Shown here piece by piece: positions 17,209 through 25,601 of a stretch of DNA of 35,063 nucleotides. The stretch is from an uncultured Terriglobales bacterium (GTDB lineage: Bacteria > Acidobacteriota > Terriglobia > Terriglobales > Acidobacteriaceae). Both the position numbers and the translations under genes were made by a program. The stretch spans positions 1 through 35,063 of the forward strand of contig CATPBJ010000202.1 in the NCBI GenBank assembly GCA_955652395.1, written 5' to 3'. Position 1 is the stretch's first letter. Every line of letters starts with the position of its first letter. Under the pieces are notes generated by a model. That model worked only from the letters and a program-made list of their open reading frames with translations. It was not told where the DNA came from and did not search any database.

Positions 17209-17328
17209 GCAGTGTACTGATCCTAGCACAAGCATCCGGGGCGGACGGCGACGCTACATTGCGGCGCTAGTCAGATCCGACGACCGTAATCTTCCACCGG
17301 CACGGAATCTGCGGTAAGGTTGAACGAT

Positions 17329-18024
17329 ATGGTTGAGATGGAGCGCAAGACCTGGTTGAGGCGGCGGGTCGAAGACGGCTTGCGTCGCGGTTTTCAGCGC
17401 GCCTATGAAACCGTTAAGGTGGATCCAGCTAAATTTCTGCTGCAAATACGGTCCGCTTACGGCTTGCCAATCAGTAATTTTCAAGGCGTTTATTCGCTGG
17501 AGGTCGGCCAGCTAGATCTACTGGCGCACCGTGTAATTCGTAGCGGGATGAAAGTCGCTGCCGCCGAAGGCGCCGGATTTGGACTGGGAGGCCTCATCAC
17601 GATCATTCCCGATCTGGGAATCCTGTCGGGCGTGACATTGCGGACGATACAGAAACTCAGCCTGCTTTACGGCTTCGAGTTCAACACCGAAGAGGAAACC
17701 GCAGAACTGTGGATTGCGGCCGCCAGCGCTGCCGGGGTCGACATCAGCCGCGAACTGTTGGAAAAAGAAGTGGTCAGCCGGTTCGTGCCCCGGGTCATCC
17801 AGCGTATCGCCGCACAGGCCAGCAGGGAAGTGGTGGAAAAATGGTCGGGACGAATCATTCCTCTTGCCAGTTCCGTGATCGGCGCCGGATTGAACTACTA
17901 TTTCGTGCGTGCCTGGGGGGAACGCGCCCGCTCGCACTTCCGCAAACGGCACATGGAGATTCGCAGCCAGATGGCGGATGGGAAGCTGATAGTCGTGTCC
18001 GATCCGAAGGCATTACCCTCGTGA
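17329..18024 (+). CDS. EcsC family protein
   Basis: 231 residues. Matches the EcsC family (named from the third gene of the Bacillus ecsABC transporter operon; role unclear, possibly peripheral membrane). Diagnostic stretch AAAEGAGFGLGGLITIIPD followed by LGILSGVTLRTIQKLSLLYGF, with a hydrophobic Gly-rich segment that may touch the membrane, and near the end ASSVIGAGLNYYFVRAWGERA. Start chosen at ATG 17329 because TAAGG at 17315-17319 lies about 9 bases upstream; the earlier TTG 17320 abuts that box. No ABC transporter genes are beside it, so the Bacillus context is not conserved. Confidence 0.88.
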   Translation: MVEMERKTWLRRRVEDGLRRGFQRAYETVKVDPAKFLLQIRSAYGLPISNFQGVYSLEVGQLDLLAHRVIRSGMKVAAAEGAGFGLGGLITIIPDLGILSGVTLRTIQKLSLLYGFEFNTEEETAELWIAAASAAGVDISRELLEKEVVSRFVPRVIQRIAAQASREVVEKWSGRIIPLASSVIGAGLNYYFVRAWGERARSHFRKRHMEIRSQMADGKLIVVSDPKALPS

Positions 18025-18035
18025 GGTGGTCGGCG

Positions 18036-18129
18036 GGCATTCCTTCGCGTCCTTTGCGGGAGCCTTAGCGTTCTTTGCGGTCAAAGCTTTTGACCGCAAA
18101 GTTCGCCACGGGCGGCAAAGATCGCAAAG
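18036..18129. repeat. Extragenic repeat with 13-bp perfect stem
   Basis: Central hairpin CTTTGCGGTCAAA (18073-18085) / TTTGACCGCAAAG (18089-18101) with loop GCT, flanked by further fragments of the same theme (CGTCCTTTGCGG, GCGTTCTTTGCGG, GGCAAAGATCGCAAAG). The whole stretch between the EcsC stop and the HAD start is this repeat. Similar GCAAAG-rich units are common between acidobacterial genes (recalled). Confidence 0.75.
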
Positions 18130-18155
18130 AAAATGGGGAACCAAAGAACTTCTTC

Positions 18156-18809
18156 ATGAAGACCTTCGGCTGCGCCGCCATTCTTTTCGATCTTGACGGA
18201 GTTCTCGTGGACTCTACTGGCTCCGTCACTCGCCAATGGCGAAGGTGGGCGGAGGAACACAATCTCGATCCCCAGAAAGTGGTCGAGATCGCGCACGGCG
18301 TGCGCACCATTGAAATCGTGAAAAAGCTGGCGCCGCACCTCGATGCTGAGACGGAAGTGGTCAGACTGGAGAAGCGCGAGGCGGATGACCACGAAGGCGT
18401 CTCGGTAATGCCCGGCGCTGCGGAGTTGCTCAAGGCCATTCCCGGAGGCCGTTGGTGCGTCGTGACTTCCGGCACCGGCTATCTGGCTACTTCCCGGCTC
18501 AAGTTAGCGAACTTGCCCACTCCGAAGGTGCTGGTTTCAGCGGATGACGTGTCAAAGGGGAAGCCTGACCCGGAACCTTATCTGATGGGAGCTAGACTGC
18601 TGGGCATGAATCCCGCCGAGTGCCTGGTCATCGAAGACGCCCCCGCGGGAATCAGGGCAGCTCATGCGGGAGGAATGAGAGCGATTGGAATCACCAGCAC
18701 GTATCCGGCGCCGGCATTGCACGAAGCTGACGCGGTAATTCAGATGTTGGCGCAGATCAAGGTCGGCAACGTGGGGGTTGGGCAAGACTTGACAGTCAGC
18801 GTTGAATAG
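18156..18809 (+). CDS. HAD-superfamily phosphatase (HAD-IA, sugar/glycerol phosphatase-like)
   Basis: 217 residues from ATG 18156; an earlier in-frame start at 18075 lies inside the palindromic repeat and is rejected. Motif I FDLDGVLVDS (nucleophile Asp12, general acid Asp14), motif II Thr/Ser in VVTSGTG, motif III Lys in KGKPDPEPYLMGARLLG, motif IV VIEDAPAGIRAA. The cap between motifs I and II is the small helical C1 type. Best fit is a small phosphomonoesterase acting on sugar, polyol or glycerol phosphates (Gpp/DOG-phosphatase or beta-phosphoglucomutase-like). The absence of neighbours in sugar metabolism leaves the substrate open. It converges on dapD with only 12 bases between stops. Confidence 0.9.
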   Translation: MKTFGCAAILFDLDGVLVDSTGSVTRQWRRWAEEHNLDPQKVVEIAHGVRTIEIVKKLAPHLDAETEVVRLEKREADDHEGVSVMPGAAELLKAIPGGRWCVVTSGTGYLATSRLKLANLPTPKVLVSADDVSKGKPDPEPYLMGARLLGMNPAECLVIEDAPAGIRAAHAGGMRAIGITSTYPAPALHEADAVIQMLAQIKVGNVGVGQDLTVSVE

Positions 18810-18821
18810 CCAGTTGAAGCC

Positions 18822-19652
18822 TCAACGTAGCCACTCTTCCAGCTCAATTCCTCGATCCGTTTTCTCGTCGCGATATTTCACGATCACGGGAGTGTAGAGA
18901 GAAAGATTCCACTCCGCGGCCTGTCCCCTTTTCACGGCTCGCGATCCGGGCACGACCACGGCGTTCTCCGGGACTTCCAGAGGCTTCTCCTCGGATGCCT
19001 TGTAGACCTGGCTGCGTACGATATCGTAAAGCGGCGTAGACCGCGTCAAGATCGTCCCCGCCCCCAGCACTGCTCGTGCCCGCACCAGCGTGCCTTCATA
19101 GACGCCGCAATTGCCGCCCACCAGCACGTCGTCTTCTACGATGACCGGCGCAGCATTGACCGGTTCCAGCACGCCGCCAATCTGGGCTGCCGCGCTCAGG
19201 TGCACTCGCTTACCCACCTGCGCGCAGGACCCGACCAGCGCGTGCGAGTCCACCATTGTGCCTTCGTCCACATACGCACCGACATTGATGAACATGGGCG
19301 GCATGCAGATCACCGAAGGCGCGACATAAGCTCCTTCCCGCACCGAAGATCCGCCCGGCACCACACGCACCCGGTCAGCCACGGCAAACTGGCGAGCAGG
19401 GAACGTATCTTTGTCCACGAAGGAGAGCGTCGAGCCTCCCATTTGGCTGAGTTCGCCCAGGCGAAAGCCCAGCAGGATGCCCTGTTTCACCCAGGCATTC
19501 ACTTTCCAATCTCCGTTAATCTTTTCGGCAGCGCGGATCTTTCCTTGTGTGAGCTGCTCGCGGAATTCGAGAAAAGTCTTGCGGGCGTCCGGATTTCGTT
19601 CCACCTCGCCCAGCGTGGCCAGGCGCTCGATGGCAAATTGCAGGGAGGGCAT
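18822..19652 (-). CDS. dapD: 2,3,4,5-tetrahydropyridine-2,6-dicarboxylate N-succinyltransferase
   Basis: 276 residues, the usual DapD length. Transfers succinyl from succinyl-CoA to tetrahydrodipicolinate in the succinylase branch of lysine/meso-DAP synthesis. The N-terminal helical domain is followed by a left-handed beta-helix of hexapeptide repeats (from about 100: [35 protein letters not shown], split here as hexads of the [LIV]-G-x4 type; [39 protein letters not shown]). Last gene of the asd-lysC-dapB-dapA-dapD series, separated from dapA by 109 bases holding a long inverted repeat. Its presence indicates this organism uses the succinyl rather than the acetyl or LL-aminotransferase route; dapC, dapE, dapF and lysA are not in the window. 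Confidence 0.96.
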   Translation of the reverse strand: MPSLQFAIERLATLGEVERNPDARKTFLEFREQLTQGKIRAAEKINGDWKVNAWVKQGILLGFRLGELSQMGGSTLSFVDKDTFPARQFAVADRVRVVPGGSSVREGAYVAPSVICMPPMFINVGAYVDEGTMVDSHALVGSCAQVGKRVHLSAAAQIGGVLEPVNAAPVIVEDDVLVGGNCGVYEGTLVRARAVLGAGTILTRSTPLYDIVRSQVYKASEEKPLEVPENAVVVPGSRAVKRGQAAEWNLSLYTPVIVKYRDEKTDRGIELEEWLR

Positions 19653-19682
19653 GAGAAGGGAAGTATAGAAGAAAGAATTTCA

Positions 19683-19756
19683 GATTGCAGATTTTAGATT
19701 CAGATTGAGGACACCAGCGCATCAGCCTGACAATCTGGAATCTAAAATCTGCAATC
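19683..19756. repeat. Long inverted repeat between dapA and dapD
   Basis: Left arm 19683-19707 (begins GATTGCAGATTTTAGATT) and right arm 19731-19756 (ends AATCTAAAATCTGCAATC) are reverse complements over about 25 bases apart from one extra G, with a 23-base spacer. In the dapA-dapD transcript this would form a very stable hairpin that could stop, process or stabilise the message. A/T-rich arms contrast with the GC-rich surroundings, suggesting an acquired element. Confidence 0.85.
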
Positions 19757-19761
19757 CGACA

Positions 19762-20889
19762 TCAGATGCACTTGCACTCGCTCCGAATCAGCACTCCCGG
19801 CATGTGGTGCGATGCCTCGCGGGCCTCGGAGAGGGTGGCGTACGGACCATGCCAGCGAGCGTGGTTCGCATCGTGCCCTGTGGGTCGCCCTTTGCCGTGA
19901 TTGCACTGGCCGCAACTGGAGCGGTGCAGCACGATCTTGTGCGGACCGGCCAGCCAGTTTTCGTAGACGTAGAAATCGGCCGCTGCCGCTGCAGGGGCTT
20001 CCGGTTTACTGATCAATCCTGCCTCCGCAGCGACCCTTTGCAGCTTGGACCGGGTATCGCGGCGCATGGGCAGCATGGGCAGTCGGTACACTTCTTCGAT
20101 CTTGCCCATCATAGCCAGCACTGCCTTCACCGGCAGCGGATTGGACTCGATAAAGTTGGCCAGCATCAACGGCAGATATTTCCGGTGAATGCGGCGGGCG
20201 GTCTCCCAGTCATTTCTCAGCGCGGCGCGGGTCATCTCCGCCATTTCACGCGGAATCTCGTTCGAAGCCACGGAAATGATTCCCACGCCGCCCATCGCGA
20301 TAAGTGGCAAAGTGACGGCGTCATCGCCCGACAAGACTGCAAAGTGTTCGGGAACGACGTTGCAGACTTCGGCCATCTGATTGATGTTGCCGCTGGCTTC
20401 TTTGACTCCGATGATGTTCGGGACCTCGGCCAGCCGCGCCAGTGTGCCCGGTTCGATATTTGTCCCTGTGCGTCCCGGAACGTTATAGAGGATGATTGGC
20501 TTGTCCACGGCTTCTGCGATGGCGCGGAAGTGCCGGTATTGTCCTTCCTGCGTCGGCTTGTTGTAGTAAGGCGATGCCGAGAGGATGCCATTGACTCCGG
20601 GCAGCGCCGCCAACTCCTTGGCCTTGTCGACGGCATCATGGGTGGAATTCGAGGTCGCACCGGCCACAATCGGACAGCGGCCGGCTACGACTTCCACCGT
20701 GATATCGATGACCTGCAGCCATTCGTCATGCGAAAGTGTGGGCGTCTCGCCGGTGGTGCCGCAGGGAACCAGAAAATCAATCCCCGATTCCACCTGCCAC
20801 GCGACCAGGTTGCGCAGGGCAGCCTGATCGATGGAGCCGTCCTGTCGAAACGGGGTGATTAAAGCAGTACCGCAGCCACGGAATTGCAT
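19762..20889 (-). CDS. dapA: 4-hydroxy-tetrahydrodipicolinate synthase with extra C-terminal Cys/His-rich domain
   Basis: 375 residues; ordinary DapA has about 295. Residues 1-295 are a standard (beta/alpha)8 enzyme condensing pyruvate with aspartate semialdehyde: GTTGE (44-48), Tyr135 in YNVPGRT, Schiff-base Lys163 in GVKEASG, and SGDD at 187-190. An Ala-rich linker (PEAPAAAAAD, 297-306) then leads to a distinct 70-residue domain: YVYENW, CGQC (326-329), a Gly/His-rich loop, HARWHGPYATLSEA and a final ECKC (371-374). Four cysteines plus histidines suggest a small metal-binding fold. The frame is continuous with no sign of indel, so this is a true fusion or a conserved extension. ATG 20889; ribosome site weak. 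Between dapB and dapD in the pathway cluster. Confidence 0.95.
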   Translation of the reverse strand: MQFRGCGTALITPFRQDGSIDQAALRNLVAWQVESGIDFLVPCGTTGETPTLSHDEWLQVIDITVEVVAGRCPIVAGATSNSTHDAVDKAKELAALPGVNGILSASPYYNKPTQEGQYRHFRAIAEAVDKPIILYNVPGRTGTNIEPGTLARLAEVPNIIGVKEASGNINQMAEVCNVVPEHFAVLSGDDAVTLPLIAMGGVGIISVASNEIPREMAEMTRAALRNDWETARRIHRKYLPLMLANFIESNPLPVKAVLAMMGKIEEVYRLPMLPMRRDTRSKLQRVAAEAGLISKPEAPAAAAADFYVYENWLAGPHKIVLHRSSCGQCNHGKGRPTGHDANHARWHGPYATLSEAREASHHMPGVLIRSECKCI

Positions 20890-20972
20890 GAGATAAAGAT
20901 AACGCGAATTGGGGGTGTGCGAAACTGCCGGGAATGTGGTTAGAGTCCGGGGACCATCATGAACCGCGCGGA

Positions 20973-21010
20973 GACAGCCGCCCGGCTGTCCAGCCGAGCA
21001 GAGCTCGGCT
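20973..21010. repeat. Twin-hairpin extragenic repeat after dapB
   Basis: GACAGCCG/CGGCTGTC (20973-20980, 20983-20990) and AGCCGAGC/GCTCGGCT (20992-20999, 21003-21010). The following CCCTACG contains the dapB stop codon (TAG read on the minus strand, 21015-21013), so the element reaches exactly to the end of the gene. It fills part of the 123-base dapB-dapA gap. Confidence 0.75.
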
Positions 21011-21012
21011 CC

Positions 21013-21693
21013 CTACGTCTCTCTCCAGATATCCTTAAAATCAAAAAATCCCTTCTTGCCGGCCAGCCATTCGGCGGCCCGCACGGCTCCTTCGGCAAAT
21101 CCCCGGCGCGACTTGGAGACGTGGCAAAGGTAAATCGTGTCGTTCGCTGAATCCAGCACGATCTCGTGCATACCAACCACATCGCCTTCGCGGAACGAAG
21201 TGATTTCCAACTCCTTGCCCGATGCATCGCGAATGATCTTCTGCAGAGTTACTGCCGTTCCCGAAGGCGCGTCTTTCTTCTGCTCGTGATGACGCTCGAA
21301 GATTTGTCCCGAATATTGATGTTGCAAAATTCCCGCCGCGGTGCGTGCGGCCTCGAAAAGCAGATTGATGCCGATGGAGAAGTTCGCGCCATACAGGAAC
21401 CCAGCCCCGTTCTTTGCGACTAGCTGACGTACCTTTTCCAGGTCGCTGTACCAGCCGGTAGTCCCCACTACCATGTGTTTACCCGCGCCGACGCAAGCCG
21501 CAATATTTTCCAGGACAGCCTGGGGCGTTGTGAAATCAATCGCGACATCGACCTTGCGTAGTTTCTCCCCGGTGAGCGCGGCGGCCTGGGGATTCTCCGC
21601 CGCGCCCAGCAACGTAGTTTCGTGGCCTCGTTCGCGCGCTACTTGCGCAACCAGAGAGCCGGTCTTACCGCGTCCTAAGATAAGCAGGTTCAC
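21013..21693 (-). CDS. dapB: 4-hydroxy-tetrahydrodipicolinate reductase
   Basis: 226 residues, the shorter DapB form. Reduces the DapA product with NAD(P)H to tetrahydrodipicolinate. N-terminal Rossmann motif LILGRGKTGSLVAQ (3-16); VDVAIDFTTPQAVLENI; VVGTTGW; YGANFSIGINL; catalytic region IFERHHEQKKDAPSGTA containing the His-His pair, Lys and SGTA substrate site. Starts at GTG 21693 with GAGGAG 7 bases upstream, which decides this start. Upstream lysC lies 161 bases away across a repeat pair; downstream dapA is 123 bases away across another repeat. The stop codon appears to lie in the adjacent repeat element. Confidence 0.95.
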   Translation of the reverse strand: MNLLILGRGKTGSLVAQVARERGHETTLLGAAENPQAAALTGEKLRKVDVAIDFTTPQAVLENIAACVGAGKHMVVGTTGWYSDLEKVRQLVAKNGAGFLYGANFSIGINLLFEAARTAAGILQHQYSGQIFERHHEQKKDAPSGTAVTLQKIIRDASGKELEITSFREGDVVGMHEIVLDSANDTIYLCHVSKSRRGFAEGAVRAAEWLAGKKGFFDFKDIWRET

Positions 21694-21754
21694 AGACAGC
21701 TCCTCGAGATTTCCTGGAGGTTACGAAAGAATTTCGCTGCGGAGTGAAACAACG

Positions 21755-21814
21755 AACCGCAGCGGCTAAAGCCGGCCCTGTCCTCAGGGTTTGCGGCACG
21801 ACTAAAGTCGTGCC
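21755..21814. repeat. Extragenic palindrome pair, copy 2
   Basis: AACCGCAGCGGCT-AA-AGCCGG (from 21755; right arm diverges after AGCCG) followed by the perfect hairpin GGCACGACT-AA-AGTCGTGCC (21795-21814) and CTTCGC. Same order, near-identical arms and tail as 9796-9855, about 12 kb away. Lies in the lysC-dapB gap. Confidence 0.8.
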
Positions 21815-21854
21815 CTTCGCAAAAATTCCTATCGGATCGTTCTTCCGCTGGCGC

Positions 21855-23228
21855 TTACGCGAACACTTCCGGATCCAGATCCGAGAAGAACGTCTTGTGC
21901 AGACGTTGAACCACGTCGGACACCACGTCTTCCTCGACCACAAACGTCAGATTGATCTCGGAAGCGCCCTGCGAAATCATGCGGATCTTGACGTCTGCCA
22001 ATTCACCGAACACGCGCGCCGCGATGCCCGGAGTGTCCCGCAAATTCTCGCCCACCAGGCAGACAATTGCTTTGCGTCCTTCATACTTAACGTCCGCCAA
22101 TTCAGCTAGGTCGGCGGCCAGCGGCGGAATGGATTCGTTCGAGTCCACGGTGAGCGACACGCTCACTTCCGAAGTGGAGACTACGTCCACCGCCACGCGA
22201 TGCCGGTCAAAGGCGGCAAAAATCGCGCTGAGAAAACCATGAGCCAGCTGCATGCGGGGAGCGGCAACATCCACAATGGTGATGCGCTTTTTCACCGCGA
22301 TGGCCTTGAAAGGATTCTGGCATTGGGGTGCCCGAGCGGTGATTTGGGTGCCTTCACACTCCGGATTACCCGAGTTGAGGATATAGACCGGAATATTTTT
22401 CTGCACGGCGGGCAGAACTGTTGCCGGGTGCAAGACTTTGGCGCCGAAGTAGGCCAGCTCCGCTGCTTCGTCGAAGCTGATCACCTTGATTCGCCGGGCC
22501 TGCGCGCACAAGCGCGGGTCGGTTGTCATCATGCCGTCCACGTCGGTCCAGATTTCGATGCGCTCGGCTCCAAGGCCGGCGCCCGCGATGGCGGCAGAAT
22601 AGTCTGACCCGCCGCGGCCAATCGTTGTGGTGATGCCAGCCTTGGAGGCTCCGATGAAACCTCCCATTACCGGAACTTTGTCAGCCGCGACCAGGGGTGC
22701 CACTTTTGATTGCAAGCGCTGGTTGGTTTCTTCGAACAACGGAGCGGCGCGCATGTGGGCGCTGTCTGTGACCAGCCACTCACGGGAATCCACCAGCGCG
22801 GACTGCATCCCCAGGGCCGAGAATGCCGCCGCCACAATCTTGCTGGAGAGCATTTCTCCGAAGGCGGAGACGTAGTCTGTGGTGCGCGGAGTGAGTTCGC
22901 CCACGGCGGAGATACCGCGCAGCAATTCCTCCAGAGTTTCGAAATCAGCCCCGAGGTCGCTGTGAAACTGCGTGAACAGCGCTGTCCCCAGCAGTTCTCC
23001 GGCGGTGTTGTAGTGGCGCTCTTGCAATGCGCGGCAGAGTTTCAGCGCGGTCTTGCGGTCGCCGGCCCCGGCGGCGCGTGCCATGGCCAGCAGTTGGTCG
23101 GTCACCTTGGCCATGGCGCTGACCACCACCACCGGCTTCTGCCCCAGACGGCCTTTGACGATTGCGCCTGCACGCTCGATCGCCTTGGCGTCCTGCACCG
23201 AGGTGCCGCCGAACTTCATGACGATCAT
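21855..23228 (-). CDS. lysC: Aspartate kinase (monofunctional)
   Basis: 457 residues. Phosphorylates aspartate, the first step toward lysine, threonine and methionine. MKFGGTSV at 4-11 carries the kinase lysine; GGFIGASKAGITTTIGRGGSDYSA is the ATP/aspartate loop; ITVVDVAAPRM-like start of the first ACT domain (about residue 315 on, sequence ITIVDVAAPRM) and LVGENLRDTPGIAARVFG of the second form the allosteric lysine/threonine site. There is no fused homoserine dehydrogenase. ATG 23228; an alternative ATG 9 bases further in would start directly at MKFGG. Follows asd by 118 bases in the same direction; feedback inhibition is expected from the ACT pair but not testable here. Confidence 0.96.
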   Translation of the reverse strand: MIVMKFGGTSVQDAKAIERAGAIVKGRLGQKPVVVVSAMAKVTDQLLAMARAAGAGDRKTALKLCRALQERHYNTAGELLGTALFTQFHSDLGADFETLEELLRGISAVGELTPRTTDYVSAFGEMLSSKIVAAAFSALGMQSALVDSREWLVTDSAHMRAAPLFEETNQRLQSKVAPLVAADKVPVMGGFIGASKAGITTTIGRGGSDYSAAIAGAGLGAERIEIWTDVDGMMTTDPRLCAQARRIKVISFDEAAELAYFGAKVLHPATVLPAVQKNIPVYILNSGNPECEGTQITARAPQCQNPFKAIAVKKRITIVDVAAPRMQLAHGFLSAIFAAFDRHRVAVDVVSTSEVSVSLTVDSNESIPPLAADLAELADVKYEGRKAIVCLVGENLRDTPGIAARVFGELADVKIRMISQGASEINLTFVVEEDVVSDVVQRLHKTFFSDLDPEVFA

Positions 23229-23346
23229 CGAGGTAAATTCCTCAGACCGGGAGGAACGGGGACGAGCGTGGATGTTGTGGGACTGTGAGTCATCACTTCA
23301 AGCCGAAAACCGAGAGGTGAAGCTGATCTATCATGAAAGCTGCGGA

Positions 23347-24399
23347 TCACCCGAGATAGCCCTGCACCTTCAGCAGCTCCGCGTTCAGCAGCGCCGCTCC
23401 CGCCGCGCCGCGAATCGTATTGTGCGATAGCACGGTGAACTTCCAGTCCAGTACGCCGCACGGACGCAGCCGGCCCACCGTAGTCGTCATTCCATTGCCG
23501 GCCTCAACATCGAAGCGAGGCTGGGGACGATCACTGGGCGTCATGTACTGCACTGGCTGTTCCGGTGCGCTGGGCAGCTTCATCTCTTGCGGCAAACTGC
23601 GAAACTCATTCCAGGTCGCGATGATTTCTTCCGGCTTCGCTTTCTTCTTGAGCTTCACCGAGACTGACTCCGTATGGCCATCCTCCACGGCTACGCGGTT
23701 GCACTGGGCGCTCATGCCAAATGATGCCATCACGATGCCCGAGCCATTCAGCTGGCCCAGCAGCTTGCGGGTTTCTTCCTCCATCTTCTCTTCTTCTTTG
23801 GAGATGTAGGGAATCACGTTGCCCAGAATGTCCAACGAAGCTACTCCGGGATAGCCCGCGCCGCTCACTGCTTGCATGGTGACCACCATCACGGTGTCCA
23901 GGCCGAACGCGTGCTGGAGCGGGGCCACCGCGATGACCAGGCCAATCGCCGAGCAATTCGGATTCGTAACCACGAATCCGCCCGACTTCTTGCGCCATGC
24001 CTGGCATTCCAGCAGCTTGACGTGATCATGATTCACTTCCGGAATCACCAGAGGCACATCACGTTGCATGCGCAGCGCGCTGGAGTTGGTAATCACCGCG
24101 CATCCGGCTTCGGCGAAGCGAGGTTCCATCTCGGCCGCGATGGAGGCATCGAGTGCGGCAAAAATAACTTTGGGCGCGCCCTCCGGACTCGCGGGCGCAA
24201 CTCGCATTTCCGCTACCTGCTTAGGAATTGCGGTCTTCAGCTTCCAGCGCGCGGCCTCCGCGTAGGGACGGCCCTCAGAGCGGTCAGAGGCCGCCAGCCA
24301 GGCCACCTCAAACCAGGGATGATGCTCCAGCATTTGCACAAAGCGCTGCCCGACAATGCCGGTAGCGCCCAGAATTCCTACAGGAATTTTCGTATCCAT
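23347..24399 (-). CDS. asd: Aspartate-semialdehyde dehydrogenase
   Basis: 350 residues from ATG 24399. Reduces aspartyl phosphate to the semialdehyde that DapA uses. Rossmann motif GILGATGIVGQRF (8-20); catalytic Cys149 in TNPNCSAIGL; EVNHDHVKLL; VSGAGYPG; and the closing SHNTIRGAAGA with the His and Arg of the active site. Length and the GIVGQRF form match the archaeal/fungal-like class rather than the E. coli class. The frame is open to 24537, overlapping the permease gene, but that extension has no family similarity and is rejected. First of the five lysine-pathway genes; the gap to the upstream permease is 97 bases and could hold a promoter. Confidence 0.95.
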   Translation of the reverse strand: MDTKIPVGILGATGIVGQRFVQMLEHHPWFEVAWLAASDRSEGRPYAEAARWKLKTAIPKQVAEMRVAPASPEGAPKVIFAALDASIAAEMEPRFAEAGCAVITNSSALRMQRDVPLVIPEVNHDHVKLLECQAWRKKSGGFVVTNPNCSAIGLVIAVAPLQHAFGLDTVMVVTMQAVSGAGYPGVASLDILGNVIPYISKEEEKMEEETRKLLGQLNGSGIVMASFGMSAQCNRVAVEDGHTESVSVKLKKKAKPEEIIATWNEFRSLPQEMKLPSAPEQPVQYMTPSDRPQPRFDVEAGNGMTTTVGRLRPCGVLDWKFTVLSHNTIRGAAGAALLNAELLKVQGYLG

Positions 24400-24496
24400 A
24401 AAGGTTTCTTGGGATTTTACAACACCGCCGGTTCGCGTCCGCCGGATCGAAGACGAAACCGTTACCCGAACAAGTGTCAAGGTCGAGACGCCAGTC

Positions 24497-25585
24497 TTAT
24501 GTTCTGGGAGTGATCTCGGAGCCGAACGAATATTCATTCAGGGGGCCGAATCGTTTTTTCTCGGCATAAAGCCGCCAGCGTCGCCACACGATACGCAAGC
24601 TGGCCATGATTGGGATGGAAAGATAGATGCCCAGCACTCCCGCGATCTCACCCCCGGCCAGCACGCCGAAGATCGCGGCCAGCGGATGCAGTTCCATACT
24701 CTTTCCCATGACGCGAGGCGAAATCACATAGTCTTGGACCAGGCGCCAGGCTCCAAGAAAAATCAGCAGGATCAACCAGTGCGGATAACTCATCAGCAAT
24801 GCGACGCCGAAGATAAGAACTGCAGCGACCAAGGGTCCAACCACTGGAATGAACTCCATCATTCCGCCCGCGGTGCCCAGCACCAGCGCGTACGGAACAC
24901 GGGTCATTTCCAGGAACGCCAGGTAGGCAAGGAAGGAAAATGCCGCCAAGGTCAACTGGGCACGGATGAACTGAGCCAGCATCTGGTTCAGATCGCCCAG
25001 CACGCCTTCCAGGAATTCGCGCTGGGGACGGGAATGAACGAGCGAGAGCAGGACCTCGCCAAAAGCGCGCCCGTCCTTGAGAAAGAATGCCGCCAGAATC
25101 GGCACGACGATCAGCAACCAGGCTTGCTTGGCCACGTCAGCCACGCGTAAGCCGATGCGCTGGGCCAGGCCAAGAAGGTCATCGCGATGATTGGCCAGGA
25201 GCGTGGACAGTTGCACCCGGGTATGGACGCTCCAACCCTGCTCCTTTCCGATCTGTTCGGCAATCTGGCCAGAACTGACGGTTTCCAGAAGCTTCGGCAA
25301 AGACTCGCTCAAACGCTGTGCCTGGCGAGCGATCTTCGGCCCTACAAAAAAGAAGAAGGTGATCAGGAGGGCCACGAGCAGCAGATAAATCAGCCCGATT
25401 GCCCGTCCCCGTCCGCGCACCCATTTTTCTACTCGGGAGACCGCGGGGTCCACCAGGTAGGCAAAGAAGACCGCAAACAGAAACGCGATCAGAGTGCGGC
25501 GAGCAATGTACAGGAAACCGAGGGCCAGCGCGAACAGCAGCAGCGTAAAGAGGACCCGCGACGTACGTGCGTCAATCAGGGACAT
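24497..25585 (-). CDS. AI-2E family transporter (PerM/YdiK-like)
   Basis: 362 residues, about eight membrane helices: two N-terminal pairs (LLLFALALGFLYIARRTLIAFLFAVFFAYLV), a long amphipathic middle (RQAQRLSESLPKLLETVSSGQ), then LLIVVPILAAFFLKDGR, ALVLGTAGGMMEFIPVVGPLVAA and DYVISPRVMGKSMELHPLA. The last two stretches are hallmark sequences of the family. Members export small molecules or act as Na+/H+ antiporters; the AI-2 role is known only for a few. Begins 16 bases after the stop of the secreted hypothetical upstream, so co-transcribed. Confidence 0.93.
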   Translation of the reverse strand: MSLIDARTSRVLFTLLLFALALGFLYIARRTLIAFLFAVFFAYLVDPAVSRVEKWVRGRGRAIGLIYLLLVALLITFFFFVGPKIARQAQRLSESLPKLLETVSSGQIAEQIGKEQGWSVHTRVQLSTLLANHRDDLLGLAQRIGLRVADVAKQAWLLIVVPILAAFFLKDGRAFGEVLLSLVHSRPQREFLEGVLGDLNQMLAQFIRAQLTLAAFSFLAYLAFLEMTRVPYALVLGTAGGMMEFIPVVGPLVAAVLIFGVALLMSYPHWLILLIFLGAWRLVQDYVISPRVMGKSMELHPLAAIFGVLAGGEIAGVLGIYLSIPIMASLRIVWRRWRLYAEKKRFGPLNEYSFGSEITPRT

Positions 25586-25601
25586 TGAAACGTTTCCCTA
25601 C

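Noticed and set aside
16372..17220. Long plus-strand frame opposite RNase J
   Set aside because: Antisense shadow of a certain gene in GC-rich DNA; residues show no family features and no ribosome site.
19705..20862. 385-codon plus-strand frame opposite dapA
   Set aside because: Mirror of dapA codon pattern; His/Cys/Arg-rich nonsense composition.
23229..23346. Lysine riboswitch near lysC
   Set aside because: The gap before lysC is 118 bases with no recognisable five-helix lysine aptamer; too short and lacking the conserved core by eye.
24400..24537. Longer N-terminus for asd
   Set aside because: Overlaps the permease gene by 41 bases and adds residues before the Rossmann start MDTKIPVGILGATG; no family member has it.
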